Notes under the pieces: generated by a model
Told to the model about the DNA's origin: nothing
What the model saw: only the letters and a program-made list of their open reading frames with translations
Databases searched by the model: none
Assembly (NCBI GenBank): GCA_030645915.1
Contig: JAUSNO010000035.1
Location: 1-64,000 of the forward strand
Length of the DNA stretch: 64,000 nt
Reading direction: 5' to 3'
Origin: Undibacterium sp.
Lineage (GTDB): Bacteria > Pseudomonadota > Gammaproteobacteria > Burkholderiales > Burkholderiaceae_D
Shown here: positions 6,977-16,884 of the stretch, in pieces
Layout: every line of letters begins with the position of its first letter
Position numbering within the stretch: position 1 is the stretch's first letter
Translations under genes and position numbers: made by a program

Positions 6977-9181
6977 TTAGTTTTTTACGTAACCCGCATC
7001 GCGTCTGAGCGCAAGCAAATCAGGTTCACTCTCTATCAGGCTGATAGGATAACCAAATTCCTTGGCCTTCAGGATCGCCTTTAGTGCTTCTGCCCGGTTT
7101 CCCAGCACTTCATAAGCGAGCGCAGCACGAAAATGCACACTAGGGTCTTTCGGTGCCAATGCCATGGATTTTTGGATTAATTCCTGCGCACGATCCTTAC
7201 TGCCGCTGCGCGCAGCATACAGACCCATACGTGACACCAGCGTAGTGTCATTCGGGTTGCGCGCTAAGCGTGGTGCCAGTAACAGCCGGGCTTTGTCATA
7301 GGCTTGGCGCGCTTCGTCTTTACGACCAGGTATCCATAATAAAGTATCAGCCAGATTGGCCCAGCCGAGATAATCTACCGGATTACCCTTATCTGGAGAA
7401 ACCGCAAGTTCAAAGGCGGTGGCGGCAGCGACGTAATCGCCGCGTAAGAATTGCGCATTGCCCAAATTGGTAAACAGCCAAGAACTAGGACGTAGCTGCA
7501 GCCCTTGTTGCAAGACCGTTAGTGCCTCGTCGTTACGGTTCTGGCTCATCAATGCAGCACTCAGATTGGCGTAGGAAAACACTGCGTCTGGCTGTAGTTG
7601 TATGCTGACTTTGAAGGCCTGTTCTGCCGCCTTATAGTCATTTTGTGCAAAGAAGATGGTGCCTAGTTGGTCGGCAAAAATTCTTTCTTGCGGAAAATGT
7701 TGTAGGCCTAGTTCAGCGTTTTTCATGGCATCGGCAAAGCGTCGTAAACTTCTAAGGGCATTGGTTTTTTCATTCCAGGCAAAGAAATTTTTTGGATCTA
7801 AACTCAGAGCGCGTTCTTGAGCAATTAAACCCAATTCCGATTTGCCTTTTAGATTTAGTACTACGCCATTTGCGACATGACTCAGGGCTATTTGCTCATT
7901 AAGTTTCAGTGCTTGCTGTGCACTGGCATCGGCTTTTTGTAACCAGTTTTCATCTTGTTCATCACTTTGGTAGCGAAAGCTATACAGCAAGGACAGACCT
8001 GCCACCGCCGCCGCATTATTCGGATTGTGACTGAGTACAGTATTGAAATTTTTATCCGCCGCATCGAGGCTGCCGGGTCGGTCAAATAGCTTGAGTGCGG
8101 CTAGACCTTGTTGCAACTCTAGCGCTTGCGAATACGGCGTCAGCGAACTTTGCAATGCGCCAGCATAAGGCGCCAGTTGCCATGCCCCGGTGATCAGCAA
8201 GACGGCTATTACGCTAGCGCCAAAAGCCACGCGCTGCTTTTTTGCCAGGCGCTGCCAGCGCTCTAACCATGTTGTTCGGATCGGGATGGGTATCGCATTC
8301 GGCAGCTTACCGGATGAATTGAGGGCCGCCACTTGTGTGCAGACTTCCTGCATGCTGCCCAGTCTTTGTTCGGGCTGGCGCGCTGTCATTGCGCGGATCA
8401 GTTTGACTTGTTCCGATGATAGAGTGGCAGGATAGTCCCAGCTATCGGATGATGATTGCACATGCGCGGCGGCCAGCGCCAGGCCGGTGAGCGTGGCGTA
8501 GGGGCGTGCGCCTGTCAGCAGCTCATACAAGATGGTGCCCAGCGCATAGATGTCCGATTGCGGATTGGGCTGCGCGCCCAGCAGGCGTTCTGGCGCCATG
8601 TAGGCGATGGTGCCTTGCGGGTCGAGTTGGTTGAGCGAGGTGGTGGCTTGCGTATCGCTTTTGCTGGCCAGACCAAAGTCGAGGATGCGCACCTTACCGG
8701 AAGGCTCGACGATTAAATTCGAGGGTTTCAGGTCGCCGTGTATCAGGCCTGAGGCATGTGCCTCTTGCATCGCTTCGGCGATCTGACGCACCAGCTCCAG
8801 CGCGGTTTGCTGATAGGCCGCGTGATCTTGCGATTGCGTTTGTATCCACTCTTTAAGCGTGATGCCAGGCACCAGTTCCATAACGATGGATTGGCTGTTG
8901 CCATCCTCTTCTATCGCATGAATTTTGACGAACGCGGCATGCTGCAAGGAAGCGGCAAGACGGGCTTCTTTGATCAGGCTTTCGGGATGCTGTTCTGACG
9001 ATAAATTCTTCAGTCGCTTGATCGCTACGCTACGGCAGAGCTTGCTGTCCCAGGCTTCATAGACTTCACCGAAACCACCTTCACCGAGGCGACTACGAAT
9101 CTGGTAGTGGCTCAGTGTGACCGTATCGGTCGAGGCTAGGCTTGATACCTCGGCGTCAAGCTGGATTTTCGATGCTGTCAT
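6977..9181 (-). CDS. Transmembrane Ser/Thr protein kinase (PknB type) with TPR sensor region
   Basis: 734 aa. The cytoplasmic kinase domain spans about 25-285: glycine loop LGEGGFGEVY (32-41), VAIK with Lys55, Glu72 in helix C, catalytic loop HGDLKPSN (148-155), DFG (168-170) and APE (196-198). Asp150 and the metal-binding residues are intact. The catalytic loop is HGD instead of HRD, a non-RD kinase that may not need activation-loop phosphorylation. One membrane helix lies at about 320-336. The remaining ~390 residues are tetratricopeptide-like repeats, probably periplasmic. An FHA-domain activator two genes away is the natural phosphothreonine reader. The intergenic region with the divergent diguanylate cyclase is 264 bases; I saw no good sigma54 site facing the kinase. 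Confidence 0.93.
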   Translation of the reverse strand: MTASKIQLDAEVSSLASTDTVTLSHYQIRSRLGEGGFGEVYEAWDSKLCRSVAIKRLKNLSSEQHPESLIKEARLAASLQHAAFVKIHAIEEDGNSQSIVMELVPGITLKEWIQTQSQDHAAYQQTALELVRQIAEAMQEAHASGLIHGDLKPSNLIVEPSGKVRILDFGLASKSDTQATTSLNQLDPQGTIAYMAPERLLGAQPNPQSDIYALGTILYELLTGARPYATLTGLALAAAHVQSSSDSWDYPATLSSEQVKLIRAMTARQPEQRLGSMQEVCTQVAALNSSGKLPNAIPIPIRTTWLERWQRLAKKQRVAFGASVIAVLLITGAWQLAPYAGALQSSLTPYSQALELQQGLAALKLFDRPGSLDAADKNFNTVLSHNPNNAAAVAGLSLLYSFRYQSDEQDENWLQKADASAQQALKLNEQIALSHVANGVVLNLKGKSELGLIAQERALSLDPKNFFAWNEKTNALRSLRRFADAMKNAELGLQHFPQERIFADQLGTIFFAQNDYKAAEQAFKVSIQLQPDAVFSYANLSAALMSQNRNDEALTVLQQGLQLRPSSWLFTNLGNAQFLRGDYVAAATAFELAVSPDKGNPVDYLGWANLADTLLWIPGRKDEARQAYDKARLLLAPRLARNPNDTTLVSRMGLYAARSGSKDRAQELIQKSMALAPKDPSVHFRAALAYEVLGNRAEALKAILKAKEFGYPISLIESEPDLLALRRDAGYVKN

Positions 9182-9266
9182 TGCCGACTTTATCCCTATG
9201 TTCAGAATGTGGGTTTTTGAATCGTTCCCTGCTGCTTATTTTGCTGCATTTCGGTATGTCTGGCTT

Positions 9267-9316
9267 CGTGTAAAACCTGGCGTTGTTGACATGTAAAGTC
9301 GTGCATATTTTACACG
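9267..9316 (+). promoter_or_regulatory. Candidate upstream activator site for the sigma54 promoter
   Basis: CGTGTAAAA (9267-9275) and its exact complement TTTTACACG (9308-9316) are 32 bases apart, with a further partial TGTAAA between them. The pair sits 40-90 bases upstream of the perfect -24/-12 promoter, the usual place for an enhancer-binding protein. Assignment to the FHA activator is inference. Confidence 0.4.
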
Positions 9317-9355
9317 CCTGAGGCCAGGCAAAAGCGAAAAATGAGTCGATTTTAA

Positions 9356-9371
9356 TGGCACAGCTTTTGCT
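9356..9371 (+). promoter_or_regulatory. Perfect-consensus sigma54 promoter of the diguanylate cyclase
   Basis: TGGCACAGCTTTTGCT matches TGGCAC-R-N4-TTGC-W at every defined position. The start of transcription should lie near 9382, about 64 bases before the ATG at 9446. Confidence 0.8.
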
Positions 9372-9445
9372 GTTAGGTTCTGTGATGGCGATTTTTCAGG
9401 CAATCGTCAGATCTTAGCGTTTAAGTGGCGGTATAAGGAAACGAA

Positions 9446-10756
9446 ATGCAAGTAACTTTAAAGGCGTATCTGCACGAGGAAAAAATTTTCGGCATCAATG
9501 AATTTAAGCCGCGTCGTTATGACGTGGTGGCAGACGCCTATTTCAATCTCGCGGCCAATGATATGGGTGTTCCACAAGTTAGGCAGGCGGCGAGAAGCAA
9601 GCGCAGAAAATCTGGTCTCGTCAGACATGTGATGGGCTACCGCATGTCCTTGGCTGGTGTGGCCAGGCATCCGTATCGCTCTCTAACGCTTTACTTCATC
9701 TGCATGATCTTATTGCGACTGTTCTATGCAGGTGACGGCCAGGATTTTCTTTGGCCTTTGCAGCAAAAATTAGAGAGTTATGTGATCTTGGGCTTGATGC
9801 TGTTATTTTGCTGCGCCGGCTTGCAAGTCGGAGGAGGCTTCCTTGCTTTAACGACGCAGGTTCCATTGGTCCAGCGTCTGGTGCAGGGTTTCTCATTTGT
9901 CTGTCTCGCCATGCTGGGGTGGTGCATTGCCATCGGTAGCGAGCTCGGTGCCGCCTTGGTGATCTTTGTTTTCATGACGCTGTTTATGTTGTGCATGGTT
10001 GTGCTTGGCATCAGCAGGGCGCTGCATGGCAGCGCGTCAGAGCGTTTCTTTCTCGCTGCAGCCTTATGCGGCATGGTTGGTGCTGGTTTTAGCAACATGG
10101 TATTAATGAATTTGTTGCCTTTTACTTCCTTGACTTATCGCACGCTGGAGTTTGTCGCCCTGCTGGAGGTGAGCTTGCTGGCGTTCGCTTTGGGCTATCA
10201 AACCCGGCAGCAGAAGAGGGCTTGCATCCTTGCCGAGCACATGGCTTGCCGCGATCCGCTCACCGATTTATATAATCGACGGGCGTTTCTGGAGATGGCC
10301 GGGCCGATCTGGAGCATCGCACAACGCAAGCATCGGCCATTGGCCATGATTATGCTCGATATCGATCACTTTAAGCAGGTCAACGACCAGTTTGGTCATG
10401 AAGTGGGTGACAGGGTATTGGTGCAGACGGCACATTTGCTGGCTCAGGTTTGTCGCGCCGGGGATTTGCTGAGCCGATGGGGCGGGGAAGAGTTTTTGTT
10501 GCTATTGCCGGAAACCGATCTGGAACAAGCGCGGGTATTCGCCGAGAGAATCCGCAGCGCGCTGGTAGCGCTGGGTTTGCCGGTGGAGTCTGAGTCACTC
10601 TTTTTGACCGCCAGCCTGGGCGTGGCGGAACGCGGTCAAAAGAGTAATCTTGAAGAGCTGATTAAAGCGGCGGACATACAATTGTATGACGCCAAACGCA
10701 GCGGACGGAATCGATATTCCAGCGAAAGTGCGTCACTGGTTTTTATAAAGAAGTGA
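9446..10756 (+). CDS. Membrane-anchored diguanylate cyclase (GGDEF)
   Basis: 436 aa. An N-terminal soluble stretch of about 75 residues is followed by five or six membrane helices (about 80-250) and a GGDEF domain (about 265-430) that makes cyclic di-GMP from two GTP. The active site reads GGEEF (346-350), and the inhibitory RxxD site is RAGD (337-340), so product inhibition is expected. AAGGAAAC precedes the ATG. The perfect sigma54 promoter at 9356-9371 points to control by an enhancer-binding protein, most simply the FHA activator nearby. The gene end overlaps the convergent gloA by 14 bases. Confidence 0.93.
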   Translation: MQVTLKAYLHEEKIFGINEFKPRRYDVVADAYFNLAANDMGVPQVRQAARSKRRKSGLVRHVMGYRMSLAGVARHPYRSLTLYFICMILLRLFYAGDGQDFLWPLQQKLESYVILGLMLLFCCAGLQVGGGFLALTTQVPLVQRLVQGFSFVCLAMLGWCIAIGSELGAALVIFVFMTLFMLCMVVLGISRALHGSASERFFLAAALCGMVGAGFSNMVLMNLLPFTSLTYRTLEFVALLEVSLLAFALGYQTRQQKRACILAEHMACRDPLTDLYNRRAFLEMAGPIWSIAQRKHRPLAMIMLDIDHFKQVNDQFGHEVGDRVLVQTAHLLAQVCRAGDLLSRWGGEEFLLLLPETDLEQARVFAERIRSALVALGLPVESESLFLTASLGVAERGQKSNLEELIKAADIQLYDAKRSGRNRYSSESASLVFIKK

Positions 10757-11150
10757 GCTGATCTTCCGTCTTGCGCTCAATCAGTTCAATCTTGTAACCG
10801 TCCGGATCTTGCACGAAGGCGATCACGGTCTTGCCGCCTTTGACGGGGCCGGCTTCGCGCGTGACATTGCCGTTTTTTGCTCTGGCGGCGTCGCAGGCGG
10901 CATACGCATCCGGTACCGCGATCGCGATGTGGCCGTAGGCCGTGCCCATCTCGTAACTCTCTACGCCGTAGTTATAGGTCAGTTCCAGCTCGGCATGTTC
11001 CGGGTTGCTGCCGTAGCCTAAAAACGCGAGGGTGTATTGATACTCAGGGTTGTCGGATTGGCGTAGCAATTTCATGCCCAGAACTTCAGTGTAAAAATCA
11101 ATTGAGCGTTGCAGATTGCCGACGCGTAGCATGGTGTGCAGGATGCGCAT
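10743..11150 (-). CDS. gloA: Lactoylglutathione lyase (glyoxalase I)
   Basis: 135 aa, the usual length. It isomerises the methylglyoxal-glutathione hemithioacetal to S-lactoylglutathione in the cytoplasm. The four metal ligands known in the E. coli enzyme are at identical positions here: His5, Glu56, His74 and Glu122. It is the last gene of the minus-strand housekeeping run that starts with glyQ, though 113 bases separate it from the metalloprotease gene upstream. Its 3' end overlaps the convergent diguanylate cyclase gene by 14 bases. Confidence 0.95.
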   Translation of the reverse strand: MRILHTMLRVGNLQRSIDFYTEVLGMKLLRQSDNPEYQYTLAFLGYGSNPEHAELELTYNYGVESYEMGTAYGHIAIAVPDAYAACDAARAKNGNVTREAGPVKGGKTVIAFVQDPDGYKIELIERKTEDQLTSL

Positions 11151-11263
11151 ACATTCTTTCTATGTGAGGTTGTTGTTCATATACTAGGTGGGAGTACGGT
11201 AATATTTTATTGTATGTCGCTTTATTTACGTGCGTGATGGCGATGTGCAATAGGATACTCCCC

Positions 11264-12190
11264 TTAAAATGTAGGGAGGTCGGCTGCGGCATGATGCCGT
11301 AATCGATGTCTTGCCTGTTCATATTCCGGAAACACCGATGCCACCCTGGCCCAGAAGCGCGGGCTGTGGTTCATCTCGTGCAGATGCGACAGTTCATGCG
11401 CGATCACGTAATCGATCAGCTCCGGTGCAAAGTGAATCAGCCGCCAGTTCAGGCGGATTTTTCCTTGCGAGGTGCATGAGCCCCAACGCGTACCGGCGTT
11501 GGACAGCGACATCGATTGATACGTTACGCCCAGCATCCCGGCATAGACCGGCAAGCGGGCGGAGAAAACCCGCTTGGCCTCCTGTTGCAGCCAGGCTTTT
11601 ACGGCGTCCTTGAGTTGCTGTTCGCTGGCGTCACTGTGCAGGCGGATGCTGAGTTCCCTGACTTCATCTTCATCCACAAAATCGATAGCGTGGCGCTTCG
11701 ACATATTGTTGCGCGAAATACGCAAGCTCAGCATTTGGCCCAGGAAGAGGAATCTGGCGCCATCTTCCCATTGCATGGCGTTCTGCAGGCGCGTTTCTGT
11801 GCGTTCGCGCCGCTCGCTTAATTTGCTGATGATCCAGCGCTGCTTCTCGCGTATCGCCTGTTCGATATCGGCTATCGTCACCCAGCGTGGCGCTGTTACG
11901 CGCAAACCTTCTTCGGCAATCAGAAAGCCTATGCTGCGCCGCTTGGAGCGCAGCAGCGCATACTCAAGCACAATATCTTGCAGTTGAATTTTACGGTTGC
12001 CGCTAGGGTTGCTAAAGCTGCGCGGCGGCTGGGATTGCGGTGGGGGCGTGGGTGGTCGTGTAGGGGCATGCTTCGGTACCTGCGGTGTTGCCTCAGGGCG
12101 CGAGCGTTCGGGGAACAGGAGATCACTGAAAAAATCGAGCTGCAGGGCCCGATGCAAAGCTTGACCGAGTGACGGTGCGCGCGACTTCAT
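11264..12190 (-). CDS. YgjP/DUF45-type metal-dependent hydrolase (M48-like)
   Basis: About 308 aa from the ATG at 12190 (MKSRAPSLGQ). The C-terminal HELSHLHEMNHSPRFW motif gives the HExxH zinc site and third His of the YgjP/WLM metalloprotease-like family; PRFW after it is typical. The N-terminal ~90 residues are proline-rich and variable. A start 26 codons earlier at 12268 would overlap plsC, but those residues look like linker sequence. It is co-oriented with plsC upstream and probably in its operon. Cellular substrate unknown. Confidence 0.85.
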   Translation of the reverse strand: MKSRAPSLGQALHRALQLDFFSDLLFPERSRPEATPQVPKHAPTRPPTPPPQSQPPRSFSNPSGNRKIQLQDIVLEYALLRSKRRSIGFLIAEEGLRVTAPRWVTIADIEQAIREKQRWIISKLSERRERTETRLQNAMQWEDGARFLFLGQMLSLRISRNNMSKRHAIDFVDEDEVRELSIRLHSDASEQQLKDAVKAWLQQEAKRVFSARLPVYAGMLGVTYQSMSLSNAGTRWGSCTSQGKIRLNWRLIHFAPELIDYVIAHELSHLHEMNHSPRFWARVASVFPEYEQARHRLRHHAAADLPTF

Positions 12191-12242
12191 TTCTCTGTGA
12201 TCTCTACTTGATGACCGGTTTGCTGCTGAATGGAAAGAATGA

Positions 12243-12995
12243 TTATTTCTGCTGATCTTCGTTAGCATACACCTGCGGCGAGATGACGCGCATCTCGGCT
12301 TCTATCCAGGTTTCCACTTTCTGCATCAATTCAGTTGCCGTCAAACCTTCCGGTGAAATTGGCTTACCGACCGAGACGGTAATTACGCCGGGTTTCTTGA
12401 TGAAAGAATTTTTTGGCCAGCATTCGCCGGAGTTCAGCGCGATAGGGATCACAGGCGTATTGGTCTCGACCGCCAGACGTGTTCCGCCGCCTTTGTAGTG
12501 GCCTTTTTGCCCGACCGGAATACGCGTTCCTTCGGGGAACATGATCACCCATTGGCCATCGGCCAGGCGGTTTCTACCTTGCACGACAACCTGGGCAAAC
12601 GCATCCTTGCCTTTGCTGCGATCAATCGGGATCATCCGCATCAAGGCAATCGCCCAGCCAAAAAACGGAATGTAAGTGATCGATTTTTTAAAGACAAAAA
12701 CCAAAGGGCGCGGCGTTGCCTGTAACAAAAAAATGGTTTCCCACGCTGACTGGTGCTTGGACAGCACAATCACCGGGCCATCCGGGAAATTCTCAAAACC
12801 CTTGGTCTGGTAACGTATGCCGCAAATCACCTTGGCCGCCCACACCATGAAAACATTCCAGCGTGCGGTAGCGTAATAGCGCTTGTTGTATGGCAGCGGC
12901 GCAAAGAAAAAACAAATCGGCGCCCAGATGACTGTCACCACAATCATGACGATAAGGAAAATTAAAGAGCGGATGAAGCGCGTGAAGTTGACCAT
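12243..12995 (-). CDS. plsC: 1-acyl-sn-glycerol-3-phosphate acyltransferase
   Basis: 250 aa. It transfers an acyl chain to the sn-2 position of lysophosphatidic acid, giving phosphatidic acid for membrane lipid synthesis. An N-terminal membrane helix (about 8-32) is followed by HQSAWE (the HX4D/E catalytic motif) and FPEGTR, the glycerol-phosphate binding block. It lies between gmhB and the metalloprotease gene in the conserved betaproteobacterial order. Only 77 bases separate it from gmhB. Confidence 0.92.
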   Translation of the reverse strand: MVNFTRFIRSLIFLIVMIVVTVIWAPICFFFAPLPYNKRYYATARWNVFMVWAAKVICGIRYQTKGFENFPDGPVIVLSKHQSAWETIFLLQATPRPLVFVFKKSITYIPFFGWAIALMRMIPIDRSKGKDAFAQVVVQGRNRLADGQWVIMFPEGTRIPVGQKGHYKGGGTRLAVETNTPVIPIALNSGECWPKNSFIKKPGVITVSVGKPISPEGLTATELMQKVETWIEAEMRVISPQVYANEDQQK

Positions 12996-13072
12996 CTTGT
13001 TTCCTAAAAACTCATTCTGAACAGTGGGTAAAATTCTCTACCCGATTGATGTTGTTGACGATCATGTTGCGA

Positions 13073-13633
13073 CTAGTTCGCGGCAAGCGGCTCATGATGC
13101 GCGCTTAGCAAAGTATCGACCATTGCAGCCAGATCGGGGTAAATGTGCGTCCCCGGTGGCAGCCCGCCTTTTTCTTTCGTCATCTGCCCCTTGCCAGTCA
13201 AGACCAGATGAGGAATGCAACCTACTACAAATCCGGCTTGCAAATCGCGCAGTGAATCGCCCACGCAATGTACACCTTTCAGGCTGACATCATAGCGGCG
13301 CGCGATCTCTTGCAGCATGCCCGGCTTGGGTTTGCGGCAATCGCAGCTATCGTCCGCGATATGCGGGCAGAAAAAAATGGCATCGATCTTGCCGCCAACC
13401 AGTTGTACGCTGGTGTGCATTTTCTGGTGTATCGCATTTAAGGTCGCCATGTCAAACAGCTTGCGTGCCACGCCCGATTGATTGGTCGCCACCACTACCG
13501 TATAGCCAGCCTGGTTGAGCCTGGCAATCGCATGCAGAGAACCAGGCAGCGCCTGCCACTCATCAGGCGATTTAATAAAGCTGTCTGAGTCCTTATTGAT
13601 CACGCCGTCACGGTCAAGAATGATGAGTTTCAT
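13073..13633 (-). CDS. gmhB: D-glycero-beta-D-manno-heptose 1,7-bisphosphate 7-phosphatase
   Basis: 186 aa HAD-superfamily phosphatase of the ADP-heptose pathway for LPS inner core. The nucleophile motif DRDGVIN is at residues 7-13, ATNQSG marks motif II, and the CPH...CDCRKPKPGM block is the zinc-binding loop typical of GmhB. It follows glyS by 23 bases, so it is very probably co-transcribed with the glycyl-tRNA synthetase genes, an arrangement common in Burkholderiales. Confidence 0.95.
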   Translation of the reverse strand: MKLIILDRDGVINKDSDSFIKSPDEWQALPGSLHAIARLNQAGYTVVVATNQSGVARKLFDMATLNAIHQKMHTSVQLVGGKIDAIFFCPHIADDSCDCRKPKPGMLQEIARRYDVSLKGVHCVGDSLRDLQAGFVVGCIPHLVLTGKGQMTKEKGGLPPGTHIYPDLAAMVDTLLSAHHEPLAAN

Positions 13634-13656
13634 TTGCGTGCCTTTTGTGTCTTTGG

Positions 13657-15801
13657 TTATGCTGCCAGTTTGGAAATGTCGGCGACCTGATTGAGCATGC
13701 CGTGCAACTCGGCCAGCAATGCCAGGCGGTTATTGCGCAGCGCCAGATCTTCGGCATTCACCATCACATCATTGAAGAAGGTATCGACTTCGCCACGCAA
13801 TGCGGCCAAAGTCTTCAGCGCGCCAGTGAAATCGCCTTGCGCAAATGCCGCATCAACCTGTGGCTTGACGTCGGTCATGGCCTTGTACAAGGCTTGTTCG
13901 GCGGCTTCCTGCAGCAAGGCGGCATTGATGGCGCCTGGCGTGCCTTCGGCTTTTTTCAGGATATTGGTAATGCGCTTGTTGGCCGCTGCCAGCGATTCGG
14001 CTTCTGCTAATGCGGCAAAAGCCTGCACCGCCTGCAAGCGTTCGATGATGTTGGCCAGATTGTCCGGGTTTTGTGAAACGACAGCTTCGATTTCGTTTTG
14101 CGAAAAACCTTTGTTTGGTAGCTGATTGCGAATACGTTCCATTGCGACTTCAAATTTGGGAGGGCCATCATATCCTCTTATTTGACCACGCAAACGATCG
14201 TACAAAAAAGTGAGTACGTCAGCACTTGGATCTTTGAAATTGGCGTTGCCGGCAAAGACGCTGACGCTGTCTGCGAGCAAAGCTTGCAGCGATAAAGGCA
14301 AGTTCTTTTCAACCAGCATACGCAATACGCCCAGGGCATGGCGGCGCAAGGCAAACGGATCGCGGTCGCCGGTAGGCTGCAAGCCTATGCCCCAGATGCC
14401 GACCAGGGTTTCTAGCTTGTCGGCCAGCGCGACTGCGGTACCGGTGGTCGTCACGGGCAACGCATCGCCAGCAAAACGTGGCTGATAATGTTCGGACGCA
14501 CAGGCGGCAACTTCGGCATGCTCGCCGTCATGCTGCGCATAGTAGGTGCCCATGATGCCTTGCAGCTCGGGGAATTCACCGACCATGTCGGTCAGCAAAT
14601 CGGCCTTGGCCAGCATTGCGCCGCGTTCAGCCAGCGCCACATCGTACGACAGGGTTTGAGCGATCTTGCCTGCCAGGGTTTTCACGCGCTGCATGCGCTC
14701 TGCCTGGTTGCCCAGCTTGTTGTGATAAACCACATTTGCCAGCATAGGCAGGCGGTCTGACAGTGATTTTTTCTTGTCTTGCTCAAAGAAAAATTTAGCA
14801 TCCGACAAGCGCGGACGCACCACGCGCTCGTTACCCTGGATGATGTGTTCCGGTGTTGCCGTTTCCAGATTCGAGACGATCAAGAAGCGTGAGCGCAATT
14901 TGCCGGCAGCATCGGTCAGGGCGAAATATTTCTGATTGGTCTGCATCGTCAGGATCAGACATTCCTGCGGCACTGCCAAAAATTCTTCTTCAAAATGGCA
15001 TTCATACACGACCGGCCATTCAACCAGAGCAGTGACTTCATCAAGCAGGGATTCTGGCATCAGCACCAGATCATTGCCTGCCTTGGATAAAAGTGCAGTG
15101 CGAATTTTTTCCTTACGTTCTGTGACGCTGGCGATGACCTTGCCTTGGCTTGCCAAATTTGCTGCGTAGTCATCTGCGTGCGCGATGCTGATCTCGCCTT
15201 CGGATAAAAAGCGATGGCCCAGCGTCGTGCGGTTGCTGGTCAGACCCAATAGTGACAAGGGAATGATGTCGCTGCCATGTAGCGCAATGATGCGATGTAC
15301 AGGGCGGACAAAATGCACGGTTTCGCCATCCTGGCGCTGATAGCTCATGACCTTGGGGATAGGTAATTTGGCGATGGATTCTTCCAGCGCGGTTTGCAGA
15401 CTTGGTGCGAGTTTTGTACCCGATGCAGTGTGGCTGTAAAAAAAACTCTCAGCCTTTCCATCAACGGCGCGTTCCAGATCGCTGACCTGCAAATCAGGGA
15501 AACCAAGTGCCGCCAGTTTCTTCAACAAAGGCGCGCTGGCATTGCCTGCGGCATCCAGGGCGACCGATACCGGCAGCACTTTTTCACGCAGTAATTTATC
15601 TGGCGAAGTCGTGCGTACCTTGCTGATGCTGACTGCCAGGCGGCGCGGTGAGGCGTAGCTGGTGGCGACGGAATCATTGTCCAGAAAATCGCGTGACTTC
15701 AGACCGTTGACGATACCTGCGGCAAAAGCCTCGCCGAGTTTGGCCAGAGCTTTTGGCGGCAGTTCTTCCGTAAATAATTCAACTAAAAGTGTGTTGTTCA
15801 T
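13657..15801 (-). CDS. glyS: Glycyl-tRNA synthetase beta subunit
   Basis: 714 aa, standard length. Subunit of the alpha2-beta2 bacterial glycyl-tRNA synthetase; the beta chain binds tRNA-Gly. The N-terminus [15 protein letters not shown] and the internal HRFLSEGEI and [18 protein letters not shown] blocks are characteristic. The C-terminal ~100 residues form the DALR-like anticodon-binding part. It is preceded by glyQ after 141 bases that contain a REP-type hairpin pair, and followed closely by gmhB. Confidence 0.97.
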   Translation of the reverse strand: MNNTLLVELFTEELPPKALAKLGEAFAAGIVNGLKSRDFLDNDSVATSYASPRRLAVSISKVRTTSPDKLLREKVLPVSVALDAAGNASAPLLKKLAALGFPDLQVSDLERAVDGKAESFFYSHTASGTKLAPSLQTALEESIAKLPIPKVMSYQRQDGETVHFVRPVHRIIALHGSDIIPLSLLGLTSNRTTLGHRFLSEGEISIAHADDYAANLASQGKVIASVTERKEKIRTALLSKAGNDLVLMPESLLDEVTALVEWPVVYECHFEEEFLAVPQECLILTMQTNQKYFALTDAAGKLRSRFLIVSNLETATPEHIIQGNERVVRPRLSDAKFFFEQDKKKSLSDRLPMLANVVYHNKLGNQAERMQRVKTLAGKIAQTLSYDVALAERGAMLAKADLLTDMVGEFPELQGIMGTYYAQHDGEHAEVAACASEHYQPRFAGDALPVTTTGTAVALADKLETLVGIWGIGLQPTGDRDPFALRRHALGVLRMLVEKNLPLSLQALLADSVSVFAGNANFKDPSADVLTFLYDRLRGQIRGYDGPPKFEVAMERIRNQLPNKGFSQNEIEAVVSQNPDNLANIIERLQAVQAFAALAEAESLAAANKRITNILKKAEGTPGAINAALLQEAAEQALYKAMTDVKPQVDAAFAQGDFTGALKTLAALRGEVDTFFNDVMVNAEDLALRNNRLALLAELHGMLNQVADISKLAA

Positions 15802-15854
15802 TTTTTCTATCTCTATTTATTCTATCTTTGTCCGACACCACAAATCCGGTTCAT

Positions 15855-15931
15855 GTAGGGTGCGCCGCGCGCACCATTTTCTTTACTAGTATTTGCAGGT
15901 ATTGCGACACGGTGCGCATGGCGCACCCTAC
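15855..15931. repeat. REP-pair (BIME-like) element between glyQ and glyS
   Basis: Two hairpins face each other. The left one is GTAG followed by GGTGCGC-CGC-GCGCACC (overlapping one G, stem ending 15875). The right one is GGTGCGC-ATG-GCGCACC followed by CTAC (15911-15931). The outer 12 bases on each side are exact complements. A tetranucleotide GTAG at the foot of a GC hairpin is the hallmark of REP elements mobilised by RAYT transposases. A degenerate single unit is seen near 58527-58542. Confidence 0.75.
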
Positions 15932-15942
15932 TTATTTCCGGC

Positions 15943-16884
15943 TTAGTCTGCCATTACAGGGACAGGTTTATGCTTGTCATCAGCCGCACACATAGGAAAG
16001 CCCAACTTCTCGCGCGAGGCATAATACGCCGCAGCGACAGCACGTGACAGATTACGGATGCGGCCGATATACGCGGCGCGCTCAGTCACCGAAATGGCAC
16101 CGCGCGCGTCAAGCAAATTGAAGGTGTGTCCGGCTTTCAAGATCATTTCGTAGGCTGGCAGGGCCAATGATTTTTCTGTCACTTCCAGCAAGCGCTTGGC
16201 TTCGCCTTCGTAGCTGTTGAACAGCGTGAACAGGAAATCGGTATTCGAATATTCAAAGTTAAACGTCGATTGTTCCACTTCATTTTGGTGGAATACATCG
16301 CCATACGACAGGCGCACGATCTGGCCGTTTTCTTCACGTTCGGTCCAGACCAGATCGTAGACGTTTTCCACGCCTTGCAGATACATCGCCAGACGTTCGA
16401 TACCGTAAGTGATCTCGCCCAGAATAGGCTTGCAATCAATCCCGCCGACTTGCTGGAAATAGGTGAACTGCGTGACTTCCATGCCGTTCAGCCAGACTTC
16501 CCAGCCCAAGCCCCATGCGCCCAGCGTCGGGTTTTCCCAATCGTCTTCGACAAAGCGGATATCGTTTTGCTGCAAATCCAGACCCAGCGCCTTGAGCGAG
16601 CCGAGGTAAAGATCGAGAATATTCTCCGGCGCAGGTTTTAACACCACCTGATACTGGTAGTAGTGCTGCAGGCGATTCGGGTTTTCGCCATAGCGGCCAT
16701 CTTTAGGGCGGCGTGAAGGCTGCACGTAGGCAGCGCGCCAGGGCTCCGGGCCAATCGCGCGCAAGAAGGTGCCGGTATGCGAAGTGCCTGCGCCGACTTC
16801 CATGTCGTAGGGCTGCAGCAAGGCGCAGCCCTGGGCGCTCCAGTATTCTTGCAAAGTGAGGATAATCTGTTGAAATGTAAGCAT
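15943..16884 (-). CDS. glyQ: Glycyl-tRNA synthetase alpha subunit
   Basis: 313 aa from the ATG at 16884 ([15 protein letters not shown]), the conserved start of this family; 46 further in-frame codons upstream are not part of the protein. The catalytic subunit activates glycine and charges tRNA-Gly with the beta chain. The characteristic blocks [19 protein letters not shown] and [16 protein letters not shown] are present. First gene of the minus-strand operon glyQ-glyS-gmhB-plsC. The 246 bases upstream to the next gene presumably hold its promoter. Confidence 0.97.
   Translation of the reverse strand: MLTFQQIILTLQEYWSAQGCALLQPYDMEVGAGTSHTGTFLRAIGPEPWRAAYVQPSRRPKDGRYGENPNRLQHYYQYQVVLKPAPENILDLYLGSLKALGLDLQQNDIRFVEDDWENPTLGAWGLGWEVWLNGMEVTQFTYFQQVGGIDCKPILGEITYGIERLAMYLQGVENVYDLVWTEREENGQIVRLSYGDVFHQNEVEQSTFNFEYSNTDFLFTLFNSYEGEAKRLLEVTEKSLALPAYEMILKAGHTFNLLDARGAISVTERAAYIGRIRNLSRAVAAAYYASREKLGFPMCAADDKHKPVPVMAD

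Noticed and set aside
11264-12268. Longer start of the metalloprotease gene at 12268
   Set aside because: It overlaps plsC by 26 bases and adds residues that look like linker sequence.
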